A DNA stretch of 64,000 nucleotides from Azospirillum thermophilum (GCF_003130795.1 NZ_CP029352.1:361001-425000), one strand, 5' to 3'; positions 1 through 8,020 are shown, counted from the stretch's first letter. Numbers and translations are program-made. Notes: generated by a model not told the origin, from the sequence alone.

Positions 1-820
1 GCTCGGCGAGCCGGATAGCGCGGGCCGGCGCCCGCTCATAGAGGAAATAGGACCGGAAATCGCGGATATCGGTCGGGACGCCATCCACGATCAGGCCGTC
101 TCCAAGATGTAGGACCGCCCGGCCCTCGTCCCACCAAGCTCCGCGGCCGCGGGCACGGTCGGGGTCGTAGATGCCGACGGCGTGGGCCTGCGCGATGAGG
201 TGGTTCGCCGCGGCCGTGCCGTCGAAGCCTGATTTCGCCGGGTATCTGGCCTGCCAGAAGTCGGCAGGGGCCAGCTCCATGAGGCAGGCGATCTCCCGCA
301 GGTCGCGGCTGGCGAGGTCGACGATCTGGCCGCCGGCGCGCCGGATGAAGAAGTAGCGGCGCCGGTTGTAGCCGAGAACCCGGTACGGCAGATCGTCGTC
401 ATAGTCGGGCGGCGGCGGGACATCGTCATTGGTGCCGCTGGGCGGCGTGACCGGTGCGGGGTCATGGACTGGGCCGGCTGCCGCCGGCATCTCCCGCCGC
501 AGCAAGCGGCACGCCGAGGAGACGGCCCTGGCCCGCTCCTCGGCGGTGGGCGCGTCCAGGGACGCCAGCACGGCGTCCAGCGTGGCCACCGCGACGCGAT
601 CGGCGCCGGCGGCGTAGAGGGCCTGCCCGACATCGGGATCGGTGGCGACGAGCTTGCGGCCGGGCGCCGGGACGCGCGACCAGTCGAAGTCGGGTCGCCC
701 GGCCAGCACGGCGACTCCTGGGAGGGCCGCAGCGATCCGTGAACGCGCCTCGGTATCAGTGGTGACGATGACGCGGGTGGCATCGGCGATGCCGGCAAGC
801 CCGATCGGTGGGTTACGCAT
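1..820 (-). CDS. Phage primase/helicase-like protein, C-terminal part beyond window edge
   Basis: The frame opens with ATG at 820 and stays open for 273 codons to the edge of the window. It overlaps the preceding gene by 8 bases, as neighbours in this operon do. Residues 1-100 could be a Toprim-like fold, containing VIVTTD and a DWSRV segment. After a Pro/Asp-rich linker comes a segment with YRVLGYNRRRYFF, then RGRGAWWDEG and LHLGDGLIVDG. This arrangement resembles the region ahead of the ATPase domain in large phage primase-helicases (DUF927-type), but the helicase motifs that would prove it lie outside. The function is therefore a family-level guess from remembered sequence style and operon position. 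Confidence 0.6.
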   Translation of the reverse strand, partial: MRNPPIGLAGIADATRVIVTTDTEARSRIAAALPGVAVLAGRPDFDWSRVPAPGRKLVATDPDVGQALYAAGADRVAVATLDAVLASLDAPTAEERARAVSSACRLLRREMPAAAGPVHDPAPVTPPSGTNDDVPPPPDYDDDLPYRVLGYNRRRYFFIRRAGGQIVDLASRDLREIACLMELAPADFWQARYPAKSGFDGTAAANHLIAQAHAVGIYDPDRARGRGAWWDEGRAVLHLGDGLIVDGVPTDIRDFRSYFLYERAPARAIRLAE

Positions 821-1520
821 GCACGGTCTCCGCCGGGGCGCCGCCGGTTAGCGCGCCGGGCTCCCCGATGACGAATGGTGTCCGCGCGAGCTGACGCAGC
901 CGGGTCTTGAGGAGGCGGCCGACGTCCGGGCTGGCCGGTTCGACGCGCCGGCACCGTGCGAAGACGTCGCGGGGATCGACGCGAGACCAGTCCAGCACGC
1001 AGGCGGCGTCGCCTCCGGCGCGCAGCCAGTCCAGGGGTGTGGCGACGAGTTGGACCGGCGCTCCGCTCTCAGCGCAGGCCTCGACATGATCCTCGCCCAG
1101 CAGGTCGGCCAGCCCGGAGCGCAGCCACCAACGGCCGGGCTGAGCGAGGTTGAAAGCGACGAGGTCCCAGACCTCCGCCCACATGCCGGTGTCCGGATCG
1201 GACGCACCGACCGGCACGACGAACGCCTTGACGATCTCGGTGCCGGGCGGTTGCGGTCCATCGCTCACCGGCTCGAACGCGCCGGACAGCCCGTCGGCAC
1301 CGGCATCGGCCCAGACCTGCGACCATCCGACGAGGCGGCGGGCCGGGTAAGTCTGGGGTTCAGCCGGTACCGGCTCCAGGCAGCCGCCGACCATCCGCCA
1401 ACCGGTGTCCGAGGTGTGCGCGGCATCGACGCGCAGCACACCAGCCTGGGCGAGGAAGTCGCGGTGACGGGCGCCGATGCGCGCCGACGCAGTGGCGAAT
1501 TCGCTGATGAGCCACGTCAT
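813..1520 (-). CDS. Hypothetical phage protein (235 aa)
   Basis: I do not recognise this protein. It is soluble, Trp- and Pro-rich and has no signal peptide, membrane segment or nucleotide-binding motif. Its start overlaps the stop of the VRR-NUC gene (ATGA), and its own stop overlaps the start of the next gene by 8 bases. It is thus translationally coupled inside the leftward early operon and very probably acts in phage DNA replication or modification, but no function can be assigned from the sequence. Confidence 0.75.
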   Translation of the reverse strand: MTWLISEFATASARIGARHRDFLAQAGVLRVDAAHTSDTGWRMVGGCLEPVPAEPQTYPARRLVGWSQVWADAGADGLSGAFEPVSDGPQPPGTEIVKAFVVPVGASDPDTGMWAEVWDLVAFNLAQPGRWWLRSGLADLLGEDHVEACAESGAPVQLVATPLDWLRAGGDAACVLDWSRVDPRDVFARCRRVEPASPDVGRLLKTRLRQLARTPFVIGEPGALTGGAPAETVHA

Positions 1521-1882
1521 GACGACACCTGCCCAGGCCCAGCCGCCAGCAATGCCGCAGCCTCTTCCGGCGACCGGGCGATGCCGGCGATCCCGCCCAT
1601 GCGCTGGACCATGGCGACGAAGGCACGCTGCGCGTCGGTCGGGCGGCCGCGCGGCGCCTTGACCTCGATGGCGGTGAAGACGGCGAGGCGGCGCCCGATC
1701 ATATCCGGGGTGACGGTGATGCTGGTCAGGCCGATGAGGTCTGGGCTGCCTGGCGCCAGCCCATAGACGACGCGGCTGCCGTCAGGATAGACCGCGACGC
1801 CGACGTTGTTGCGGAACAGCCGGACGCTGTCCCTGGCGCCCAGCGCCAGCAGGATGCGGCGGAGGATCGGGGATTCGGTCAT
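1517..1882 (-). CDS. VRR-NUC domain nuclease (121 aa)
   Basis: This is a small single-domain PD-(D/E)XK nuclease of the VRR-NUC family, which in phages cuts branched or otherwise structured DNA. The sequence shows the expected order: FRNNVG near residue 24, GSPDLIG with the first acidic catalytic residue, then EVKAPRG with the Glu-x-Lys pair, followed by a Gln (DAQRAF) on the next helix. The start at 1882 was chosen because it overlaps the stop of the upstream gene by four bases (ATGA) and gives the family's usual length; a longer open frame upstream reads as out-of-frame sequence of the methylase gene. It sits beside two SF2 helicases, a common arrangement for this family. Confidence 0.85.
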   Translation of the reverse strand: MTESPILRRILLALGARDSVRLFRNNVGVAVYPDGSRVVYGLAPGSPDLIGLTSITVTPDMIGRRLAVFTAIEVKAPRGRPTDAQRAFVAMVQRMGGIAGIARSPEEAAALLAAGPGQVSS

Positions 1883-2550
1883 GACAGGATACTCGGCAGT
1901 TCCGGTTGCGGCGCAGTCGAAGATCGAAGGGCGGCAGTCCTGGCAATGCCCAGCAACACGTCGCGGAATGGCTGTGGCGTTGCTGCGCGGATCTTCGCCT
2001 TGTCCTTGCCACCGATCATCGCGACCATGCCGATCCGGCGGGCCTTGGCGTAGCCATGCAGCTCGACGGCGCGGGGATGTAGGCGCTGCTCTCCCTTGGT
2101 CCAGATCAGGTCCGGGAGGTCCACCCCGCGGGCGTAAAGCCACGTCGGCTTGTTGGCGACGTGGCCGTAATGCCCCTGCTCAACGTAGCAGGTCCAGCCG
2201 CCGAAATTGTCCGCCGGCACCCACCCGGCGCCGATAGCCGGCTCGCGCAAGCCGAAGAACGACCAGGCGCGCGACGCGGCCGGGTGTTCCAGCACACCTC
2301 CGAAGTTGCGCACTGCCGTCAGCGCCGAGGCGAAGCACCCGCCGTCGGCGCCAAGCCGGAACTGGTGCGGCTTTCGCGTGCTGCCGTGCCAGAATCGTCC
2401 CCACCTTTGGCATGGCGGGTGCGCTACGACCGGGTGCGGCCCGTCGTACCGGCGCGCGTCCCGCACCTCGTCCCACGGGTCCACGCCAGGGAGGCCGTAG
2501 TAGGCGCCGTTTGTCTCGACATAGAGGGCGGCTACGATGGGCTCGATCAT
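1879..2550 (-). CDS. Putative DNA cytosine methyltransferase-like phage protein (223 aa)
   Basis: The protein has an AHPPCQRWG segment near residue 45, which matches the Pro-Cys motif carrying the catalytic cysteine of C5-cytosine methyltransferases. A VLEHPA segment near residue 105 may correspond to the ENV-type motif. The protein is shorter than full Dcm enzymes and a clear S-adenosylmethionine-binding FxGxG motif is not evident, so it is either a divergent phage member or a related deoxynucleotide-modifying enzyme. It is coupled by overlaps to the helicase upstream and the VRR-NUC gene downstream. Modification of phage DNA against host restriction is a reasonable inference. Confidence 0.6.
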   Translation of the reverse strand: MIEPIVAALYVETNGAYYGLPGVDPWDEVRDARRYDGPHPVVAHPPCQRWGRFWHGSTRKPHQFRLGADGGCFASALTAVRNFGGVLEHPAASRAWSFFGLREPAIGAGWVPADNFGGWTCYVEQGHYGHVANKPTWLYARGVDLPDLIWTKGEQRLHPRAVELHGYAKARRIGMVAMIGGKDKAKIRAATPQPFRDVLLGIARTAALRSSTAPQPELPSILS

Positions 2551-4103
2551 CCCGCGGCCCTCCGCGCCCCGTAGCCGTAGAGCCGTTCCTGATGCTCGAT
2601 CAGCCCGTCAAGCCGGCCATGGCCTCCGCCTCTTCCGCGGAATCGCAGCTGGTGCTCCACCCATCCCGGTTTATAGCCACGCTCGGCCGCGATCCGCTCC
2701 AGGTCCTCGCGGGTCCTGGCCTGCTCGACCTCGGCGCGACGGGCGGCTTTCTCGGCTTCCTTGGCGGCAGTCAGGGTGTCCCGGTCCACCGGCCTCAGCT
2801 CTCCATCCACCTCCTCCGGCGTCCGACCCTCCGGCTCGTAGATGTATCCGCAGGCCGGGCAGGCCGGCGCCGGGCGGTGTGCGGCGAAGCACTCTGGGCA
2901 CTGCTTGACCGGGGGCGAAGCGACCTCGTCCTTGGCCCTGTTGCGTTTCGCGCGCCCGTCCAGGCTCCACTCCCGGTCGTCATCCGGCATGCCGTGGCGC
3001 AGCACGTTGCCGACGTGGTCCAGGATCAGGGCACGGTCCTTCCCGGGAGCAGGGCGCAGGGCGCGGCCGACCTGCTGCAGGAACATGGACAGGCTCTGCG
3101 TGGGTCGCAACAGGATGGCGGCCTCGACCGCCGGGACGTCGAAACCCTCGGAGATCAGGGCGCAGTTGGTCAGCGCGCGGATTTCGCCCCGGCTGAACGC
3201 GGTGATGACGCGCGTCCTCTCGTCCGGGTCAGCCTCACCGTCGAGGTGCGTGGCCGGGATGCCGGCAGCACGGAACTCGGCGGCGACGTGCTGGCTGTGC
3301 GCGATGGAGCAGCAGAACGCCACTGCCCTGGCACCAGGGGCCAGAGACCGGTAATGCCCGACCACCGACCCCGTGATGGCCGGCTTGTCCAGCTTGGTCG
3401 CAGCCTCGTCGGTCGCGAAGTCGCCGGCCCTGGTGTGGATGCCGGACAGGTCCGCTCCGATCGGCGGCGCGTAGACGACCGGCTGGACGAGGTGTCGGCG
3501 CCGGATCAGGTCGGCGATCGTCGGACCCTCGACCAGTGCGTCGAAGATGCCGCCGCAGCCGGCGCCGAGGCCCTTCCCGTCCAGACGCTCCGGCGTAGCG
3601 GTGACGCCCAGCCAGCGGGTATCGACCAGCGCGGCGCAGACGCGGAGGTATTGCGCAGCCGAGGCATGGTGCGCCTCGTCCAGCACAATCAGGTCCGGTG
3701 CCCACAGCGAAGACCGCCTCCCGTTGGCCGGGAAGTAGAGCCGGCCGGACCGGGCGTCACGGAGCAGTCCGCGCCGCACCCAGCGGTCGAGCGTCTGGAT
3801 CGTGATGATCTGGATGGGCGCAGATATGTCGGGCGTGAACCCGCTGTGCAGGACACCGGCCCGGATCCCGTATTCGCGGAACTTCTCCGCGGTCTGGGAC
3901 AGCAGGACCAGCGACGGAACGACGAACCATGCGATCCGACCGCGCCTGGCGACGCCGTCCGCGATGGCGCCGGAAACCGCCGTCTTGCCGCCGCCGGTGG
4001 GCAGGACAGCCAGCGGCGCGCGGGCGCCGGCGGAGATGGATGCGCGAAGGGCCGCGACGAGATCGGCTTGGTAGTCTCGGAGGGTAAGGGTCATTGGGGT
4101 CAT
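2547..4103 (-). CDS. SF2 DEAD/DEAH-box helicase (518 aa)
   Basis: This is an ATP-dependent superfamily 2 helicase of the type III restriction/RAD25-like group. Visible motifs are the Q-like LRDYQ near residue 8, Walker A PTGGGKT near 36, DEAH near 142, TATPERL near 170, and motif VI QQVGRALRP near 345. A four-cysteine zinc knuckle (CPEC then CPAC) lies near residues 400-420. The C-terminus carries a basic, coiled segment ending in a GYKPGWVEHQ module that is also found in the gene at 7304-7729. It probably remodels DNA during phage replication or recombination and is coupled to the methylase-like gene downstream by a 4-base overlap. Confidence 0.88.
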   Translation of the reverse strand: MTPMTLTLRDYQADLVAALRASISAGARAPLAVLPTGGGKTAVSGAIADGVARRGRIAWFVVPSLVLLSQTAEKFREYGIRAGVLHSGFTPDISAPIQIITIQTLDRWVRRGLLRDARSGRLYFPANGRRSSLWAPDLIVLDEAHHASAAQYLRVCAALVDTRWLGVTATPERLDGKGLGAGCGGIFDALVEGPTIADLIRRRHLVQPVVYAPPIGADLSGIHTRAGDFATDEAATKLDKPAITGSVVGHYRSLAPGARAVAFCCSIAHSQHVAAEFRAAGIPATHLDGEADPDERTRVITAFSRGEIRALTNCALISEGFDVPAVEAAILLRPTQSLSMFLQQVGRALRPAPGKDRALILDHVGNVLRHGMPDDDREWSLDGRAKRNRAKDEVASPPVKQCPECFAAHRPAPACPACGYIYEPEGRTPEEVDGELRPVDRDTLTAAKEAEKAARRAEVEQARTREDLERIAAERGYKPGWVEHQLRFRGRGGGHGRLDGLIEHQERLYGYGARRAAG

Positions 4104-4109
4104 CCCCCG

Positions 4110-5129
4110 TCACTCCGCGGCCAGCAGGTCGAACAGCGACCCATAGGCGACCTGCCGCGACGCCTCGTCGAGGAAATGGCACGCCTGCCCGTAGTAGGTC
4201 GGATGCAGCTCGGTGCCGATGAACTTCCGGCCCATCGACAGAGCCGCGACTCCCTCTGAGCCGATCCCGGTGTAGGGGCTGAAAACGACCTCGCCCGGAT
4301 TGGTCCACAGCTCGATGGCGCGTTTCGTGATGTTCAGCGGCATCGGGCAGAGGTGCCGCTCGGCGTCCGGGTCGCGCGCCACCTCGACATTGAGGACGTC
4401 CGTCGCCGGCAGGTCGCCGTCGCCGCGGCCGGGGTCCTGAAGGTTCCAGACCAGCGACCCGACGGCGCGGCGCGGGTCGCCATAGGTCAGCGCCACCGAC
4501 GCATCGTCCGTCCGCCACACTGGACCGGCGAGGTCCTGCCAGCGTTCCAGCGGCACCTCCGCCTTGGGGTGCAGGACCGGCTTGACCAGCGCCTTCTCGC
4601 CCGGCCTCGCCCAGCGCCGGTAGACCATCAGATATTCGGGCATACCGACGCGGCAGAACGAGGCGTCTCCCTGAAAGGTCTTCCACAGCAGGCCGTGTGG
4701 GTTTGCCTTGGCGCGCTCCAGGACCGGATCACGGTGGATCGTGATCCGGCAATGGAAGGTGAACCCCTCCTCCAGGTGGACGCGGGTGCATCCGTCCGAG
4801 AATGCGCGCAGTCCTGCAGATCCGTCGGCGCTGCTGTTCTGGTAGTAGACGAGGTCCTTGACGTGAATCGCGCAGAGCCGGCCCGGCCGCGTGACCCGGT
4901 ACAGCTCGCGGACCAAGAACCGGTAATGGTCGAAGAACTCCTCGTCCGTGACGCAGTTGCCGTGATCGGCGGCGCTCTCGCTGTAGACGTAGAGGTTGGA
5001 GAACGGCGGCGAGAACACCGACAGGTCGACGCTGGCGTCGGGCATGGCTTGGGCGAAGGTGACGCAGTCGGCGTTGTAGATCGACCAGTCGGCGCCGTGC
5101 GCTTGGTCGAGGACGAGCGGATCACGCAT
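4110..5129 (-). CDS. DNA methyltransferase, N4-cytosine/N6-adenine type (339 aa)
   Basis: This S-adenosylmethionine-dependent amino-methyltransferase shows motif IV as SPPFSN near residue 39. Its SAM-binding motif is at the C-terminal side (FSPYTGIGSEG near 290, then GRKFIGTEL). That order, catalytic motif first, is typical of the beta class; SPPF leans toward N4-cytosine, but adenine is not excluded. The start at 5129 overlaps the helicase stop upstream (ATGCGTGA); a longer frame exists but begins inside that gene. It pairs with the Snf2-like helicase, a neighbour combination seen in many phages. It likely protects phage DNA from host restriction. Confidence 0.85.
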   Translation of the reverse strand: MRDPLVLDQAHGADWSIYNADCVTFAQAMPDASVDLSVFSPPFSNLYVYSESAADHGNCVTDEEFFDHYRFLVRELYRVTRPGRLCAIHVKDLVYYQNSSADGSAGLRAFSDGCTRVHLEEGFTFHCRITIHRDPVLERAKANPHGLLWKTFQGDASFCRVGMPEYLMVYRRWARPGEKALVKPVLHPKAEVPLERWQDLAGPVWRTDDASVALTYGDPRRAVGSLVWNLQDPGRGDGDLPATDVLNVEVARDPDAERHLCPMPLNITKRAIELWTNPGEVVFSPYTGIGSEGVAALSMGRKFIGTELHPTYYGQACHFLDEASRQVAYGSLFDLLAAE

Positions 5130-6546
5130 GGCGACAATCTCCCGCGCCGGCGCCGCGCAGCCACACCGGAAGCTCTGGTCGGACCGTCGGCGCGTAGCTA
5201 TGCTTGATGGTTCGGTGGTCGGCGGCGCGCTGCATGGCATCGGCCATGGCCGCCTTCATGGATTCGTGCTCGCCGGACTTCCGGCGGAGGGCCTCGCGCG
5301 GGGCAGCTTCGGTCTCGGCGTAGGCTAGATAGACGTTTACCGGTCGCTTCTGACCGAAGCGCCAGTTCCGGCGGACGGCCTGATAGAACTGCTCATAGCT
5401 GTAGCTGCAGCCGACGAACGCGGCATGGGCGACGTGCTGCCAGTTCAGCCCGAACCCGGCGATGCGCGGCTTCGTCACCAGCACCCGAATGTCGCCGCGG
5501 CTGAAGGCCTCCAGCCGCTCCTCCTTCATCTCTGGCGACATGGAACCCCGCACCTCGACGGCATCGGGGATGGCCGCCATCAGCGCATCCGCCTCGTAGT
5601 CGGTATCGCACCAGACGTTCCAGGGCTCGGCGCGCAGGTCCATGACGGGCTCGGCGATCGCCCTGGCCCGCGCCTCGGCCGTCCGGCGCTTCTCGGCGTG
5701 CAAAGCGGTGGAGCTGGTTCCGGGAATACGGAGCAATCGGAGCTGGCCGTCACGGTCCTGGCCGGCGTCGGTGGAGGTATCCACCCTCACCAGCAGGTCA
5801 TGCATGACGAGGTCCGGCATCTCATAACCGGCGTCGCTGTAGCCGAGGTCGGACGGGCGGGACGCGCAGCGCGCCCAGCTCGCCACCCAGGACCAGAACG
5901 GGCGGACGCCGTGCTTCTTCAGCCGGTAACGACCCATCTGCTTCTGATCGGCGACGAACCAGCGGGACAGCATCTCGTTGCTGTCCATCACGCCCAGGAA
6001 CTGGCTGTGCTGCCCCAACTCGGTATGGTCGTTCGGGGCCGGCGTCGCGGTGAAAGCGGCCCGCCAGTTCAGCGCGGCGCTGAACTGCATCAGCTTGCGT
6101 GTCGTGACGCCCGAGAACGACTTCAGGATGGACGATTCATCCAGGAAGACGCCGCCCAGGGCATCCGGGCTGAAGAGGTGCATCCTCTCGTAGTTGGTCA
6201 GGTTGACTCCCGGACGGATATCGTCCTGGCAACGCACGACGCGGACATCCTGGATACCGGCGGCCTCGGCCTCTCGGACGTGCTGTGGCCCCACGGCCAG
6301 CGGGACGAACCCAAGCACCGGCAGACCGGTGACCTCAGCGACGACGCGTGCCCAGGCGAGTTGAATGCGGGTCTTGCCCAGCCCGGTGTCCAGGAAGCCG
6401 GCGCCGCATCCGGACTGCAGCAGGAAGGCGGTGACGTCGCGCTGGAGGTCCGACAGGGAGCTGGGCAGGGGCGGTACAGTGTCGAGGCCGCGCTGCGGAG
6501 CGGTAACGGCCTTGCGCGCCAGCATATCAACGTATGCGTCGCCCAT
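5122..6546 (-). CDS. Snf2-like SF2 helicase (474 aa)
   Basis: This is a phage-type helicase of the SNF2/DEAD-like group. Motif I is DTGLGKT near residue 48, motif II is LDESS near 133, motif III is TATPAPND near 162, and a C-terminal helicase domain ends with a QAVRRNWRFGQ motif near 400, the arginine-finger motif VI. The start is set at 6546 because TGATG joins it to the preceding gene; upstream residues in the same frame are out-of-frame sequence of that gene. It is co-transcribed with the methyltransferase behind it, suggesting the two act together on phage DNA. Confidence 0.85.
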   Translation of the reverse strand: MGDAYVDMLARKAVTAPQRGLDTVPPLPSSLSDLQRDVTAFLLQSGCGAGFLDTGLGKTRIQLAWARVVAEVTGLPVLGFVPLAVGPQHVREAEAAGIQDVRVVRCQDDIRPGVNLTNYERMHLFSPDALGGVFLDESSILKSFSGVTTRKLMQFSAALNWRAAFTATPAPNDHTELGQHSQFLGVMDSNEMLSRWFVADQKQMGRYRLKKHGVRPFWSWVASWARCASRPSDLGYSDAGYEMPDLVMHDLLVRVDTSTDAGQDRDGQLRLLRIPGTSSTALHAEKRRTAEARARAIAEPVMDLRAEPWNVWCDTDYEADALMAAIPDAVEVRGSMSPEMKEERLEAFSRGDIRVLVTKPRIAGFGLNWQHVAHAAFVGCSYSYEQFYQAVRRNWRFGQKRPVNVYLAYAETEAAPREALRRKSGEHESMKAAMADAMQRAADHRTIKHSYAPTVRPELPVWLRGAGAGDCRHA

Positions 6547-6905
6547 CACCCGACTCTCCAGACCCGCACTCCGCCTTCGACGCGGCGCATGGTGAACTTG
6601 AAGCCGGTCCGGTAAGTCGCCGCTACGACGCGGCCACCGAAGGCGTTGGCGCTGGGGACGCCGGCGGCCAGGAAGCTGTCGCCGATCTCCATGTCGCCGA
6701 ACGGCCACTTCGTGCGCATGCGCGGCTCCGGTGTCGGCACTCCGCGGTCGATGGTGACGGGCAGGGAGGAGGGCGCGCGGCCGGCAGCGCTGGACCGTCC
6801 AGCGGCAACGCGGACACGCGGCCTCGGTCCTGCACCGCGGATCGGGCAGTGAATGACAATAGCCTTACCGGCCGGGGCGACGCGATTGGTAATCGGGGGC
6901 TGCAT
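6546..6905 (-). CDS. Small phage protein with MEIGDSF/VWR signature (119 aa)
   Basis: The C-terminal 70 residues carry GVPTPEPR, then FGDMEIGDSF and a closing RVWRV. This pattern recurs in small phage and prophage proteins of unknown role next to replication or transcription genes. No catalytic motif is visible. The ATG at 6905 is preferred over that at 6920 because GAGAGG lies five bases ahead of it. It is the first gene of the second block of the leftward operon, directly behind the AT-rich control region, and joins the Snf2-like helicase through TGATG. Confidence 0.7.
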   Translation of the reverse strand: MQPPITNRVAPAGKAIVIHCPIRGAGPRPRVRVAAGRSSAAGRAPSSLPVTIDRGVPTPEPRMRTKWPFGDMEIGDSFLAAGVPSANAFGGRVVAATYRTGFKFTMRRVEGGVRVWRVG

Positions 6906-7303
6906 TGGAGCCTCTCGCATTGGTGTTTCTGGCTGAAAATGGAAAAACGCAAAATATTATTGTGATAGATCCGTGTATTGAATTTCGGTAACTTCGGTTA
7001 TTGAGCTGAAACAATACTCGGAAGTATTATAGCTCTGTAGCCGTATATTTGTTGCCACCTATACGATTGCTTCGTCACCGTATTCGCATGATCAAGACTG
7101 CTACATACGAACGGCGCAATCGCCGGTGCGCATCGAAGGTGGTGGGTATCGCCTCGTCAGAGGTGCCGGTGCCCCACCGATGCGCGCTGGGCGTGGGGTG
7201 GCGCGATTTCGTAGGATTGACAGGCGTGGGATGGTGGGGGGCGTGTGCCCCGTCCTGGGGTGACGGCGAACGGCGAGCACATCATGCTGAGGGCGAGCAT
7301 CGA
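6906..7303. other. AT-rich non-coding control region inside leftward early block
   Basis: These 398 bases hold no convincing gene. Roughly 6940-7090 is far richer in A+T than its surroundings. It contains a consensus -10 box with an overlapping palindrome (see 7013-7031) and two direct copies of TTCGGTWA at 6984-6991 and 6993-7000, whose complement TWACCGAA resembles a half of the CI operator. A promoter for the helicase/methylase genes or a replication origin are both possible. Confidence 0.5.
7013..7031 (-). promoter_or_regulatory. Putative leftward promoter with overlapping palindromic operator
   Basis: On the minus strand a perfect TATAAT occupies 7031-7026, with a weak -35 (GCAACA) 18 bases upstream. 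The palindrome AATACT-CGGA-AGTATT (7013-7028) overlaps the -10 box, so a bound protein would block RNA polymerase. The repeat does not match the CI operator, so another regulator, such as the Cro-like protein or a host factor, would be expected. Confidence 0.45.
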
Positions 7304-7729
7304 TTAGGCCCGTGCTCTGGCGGAAAAGGTCGAGTGGACGGAGCGGGACCTGGAGCGCTCCAGGTCGCTGAGGAACTGACGGAGACCGCGTTTGCTGAAG
7401 CTCCCATCTTCGGCGCCGAGCATAGCTGCGGCCGGAACTCCATCCCGGGAAAACCGCGCCTCGATCCGGCCGTCGCCGGTGGGATCGAAATGCGTCACGG
7501 TCAGGCCGTACTGGGTGACGAACGACTCCAGGTCGGCGCGGGAGGTGATGCGGGGATATTCCTCTCGGCAACGCTCCAGAAACCGCATCTGGTGCTCCAC
7601 CCAGCCCGGCGCGTAGCCGCGATCCTTGGCGATGCGTTCGAGGTCCTCGTGGGTCCGTGCCGGACGGGCCTCGGAGCGCCGGTCGGCGCCGAACAGCCGG
7701 CGCAGGAACGCGGCGATGAGATTGCTCAT
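7304..7729 (-). CDS. Hypothetical phage protein with GYxPGWVEHQ module (141 aa)
   Basis: The function is unknown. Residues 26-50 (HEDLERIAKDRGYAPGWVEHQ region) closely match the C-terminus of the SF2 helicase at 2547-4103. That segment is a short helical module seen at the end of phage helicases, where it may bind DNA or a partner. The rest is a compact alpha/beta region without known motifs and a Ser/Arg-rich tail. Its start overlaps the stop of the Cro-like gene (ATGA), so it is the second gene of the leftward operon and would be made immediately after derepression. Confidence 0.7.
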   Translation of the reverse strand: MSNLIAAFLRRLFGADRRSEARPARTHEDLERIAKDRGYAPGWVEHQMRFLERCREEYPRITSRADLESFVTQYGLTVTHFDPTGDGRIEARFSRDGVPAAAMLGAEDGSFSKRGLRQFLSDLERSRSRSVHSTFSARARA

Positions 7730-7938
7730 GGGGTTTCTCCTCTACGGCGACGGACGCGAAGGAAATCCTCGGCCCGAACGGCCCCGTCGGTTGCCTCCTC
7801 GATGCGTTCAATGATCTCGGGGCGCGGGAAGCGAATACCGCGCTCATAGCGGCTCATTGCCACTTCGGTCACGCCAACCGCCGCCGCCAATCCGGCCAGC
7901 GTGATCGACTTGGCGTCTCGGTATTCCTTGAGTTCCAT
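7726..7938 (-). CDS. Cro-like XRE-family DNA-binding protein (70 aa)
   Basis: This is a short single-domain helix-turn-helix protein: LAGLAAAVGVTEVAMSRYERG covers the HTH, followed by the PRPEIIERI helix of the XRE fold. It starts at 7938 and is transcribed away from the larger repressor gene at 8021, with the operators lying in the 82 bases between. Size, position and orientation are those of Cro in lambdoid switches, where it represses the repressor promoter and commits the phage to lytic growth. A binding preference for one of the three sites is expected but cannot be read from the sequence. Confidence 0.82.
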   Translation of the reverse strand: MELKEYRDAKSITLAGLAAAVGVTEVAMSRYERGIRFPRPEIIERIEEATDGAVRAEDFLRVRRRRGETP

Positions 7939-7944
7939 GCACCG

Positions 7945-7973
7945 ACACTAACCGCAGCGGTAATTCATGTCAA
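7945..7973 (-). promoter_or_regulatory. Leftward early promoter (PR-like) for the Cro-like operon
   Basis: On the minus strand, the perfect -35 TTGACA lies at 7973-7968, a 17-base spacer follows, and TAGTGT at 7950-7945 serves as -10. The start codon of the Cro-like gene is at 7938, leaving almost no leader. Operator 2 overlaps the -35 box and operator 1 the -10 box, so repressor occupancy would shut it off. Confidence 0.7.
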
Positions 7974-8010
7974 CCGAAACGGTAAATGACTTTCCTTACC
8001 ATTCCGGTAA
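7949..8010. promoter_or_regulatory. Three repressor operators between cro-like and cI-like genes
   Basis: Three 15-base imperfect palindromes share the form TWACC-N5-GGTAA: 7949-7963 (TAACCGCAGCGGTAA), 7971-7985 (CAACCGAAACGGTAA) and 7996-8010 (TTACCATTCCGGTAA). Their centres are 22 and 25 bases apart, about two helical turns, which suits cooperative binding of repressor dimers. The first two cover the leftward promoter. The third lies 10 bases ahead of the cI start and could mediate autoregulation. Two more copies occur at 11465-11502. Confidence 0.75.
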
Positions 8011-8020
8011 GCTCGCTGGC

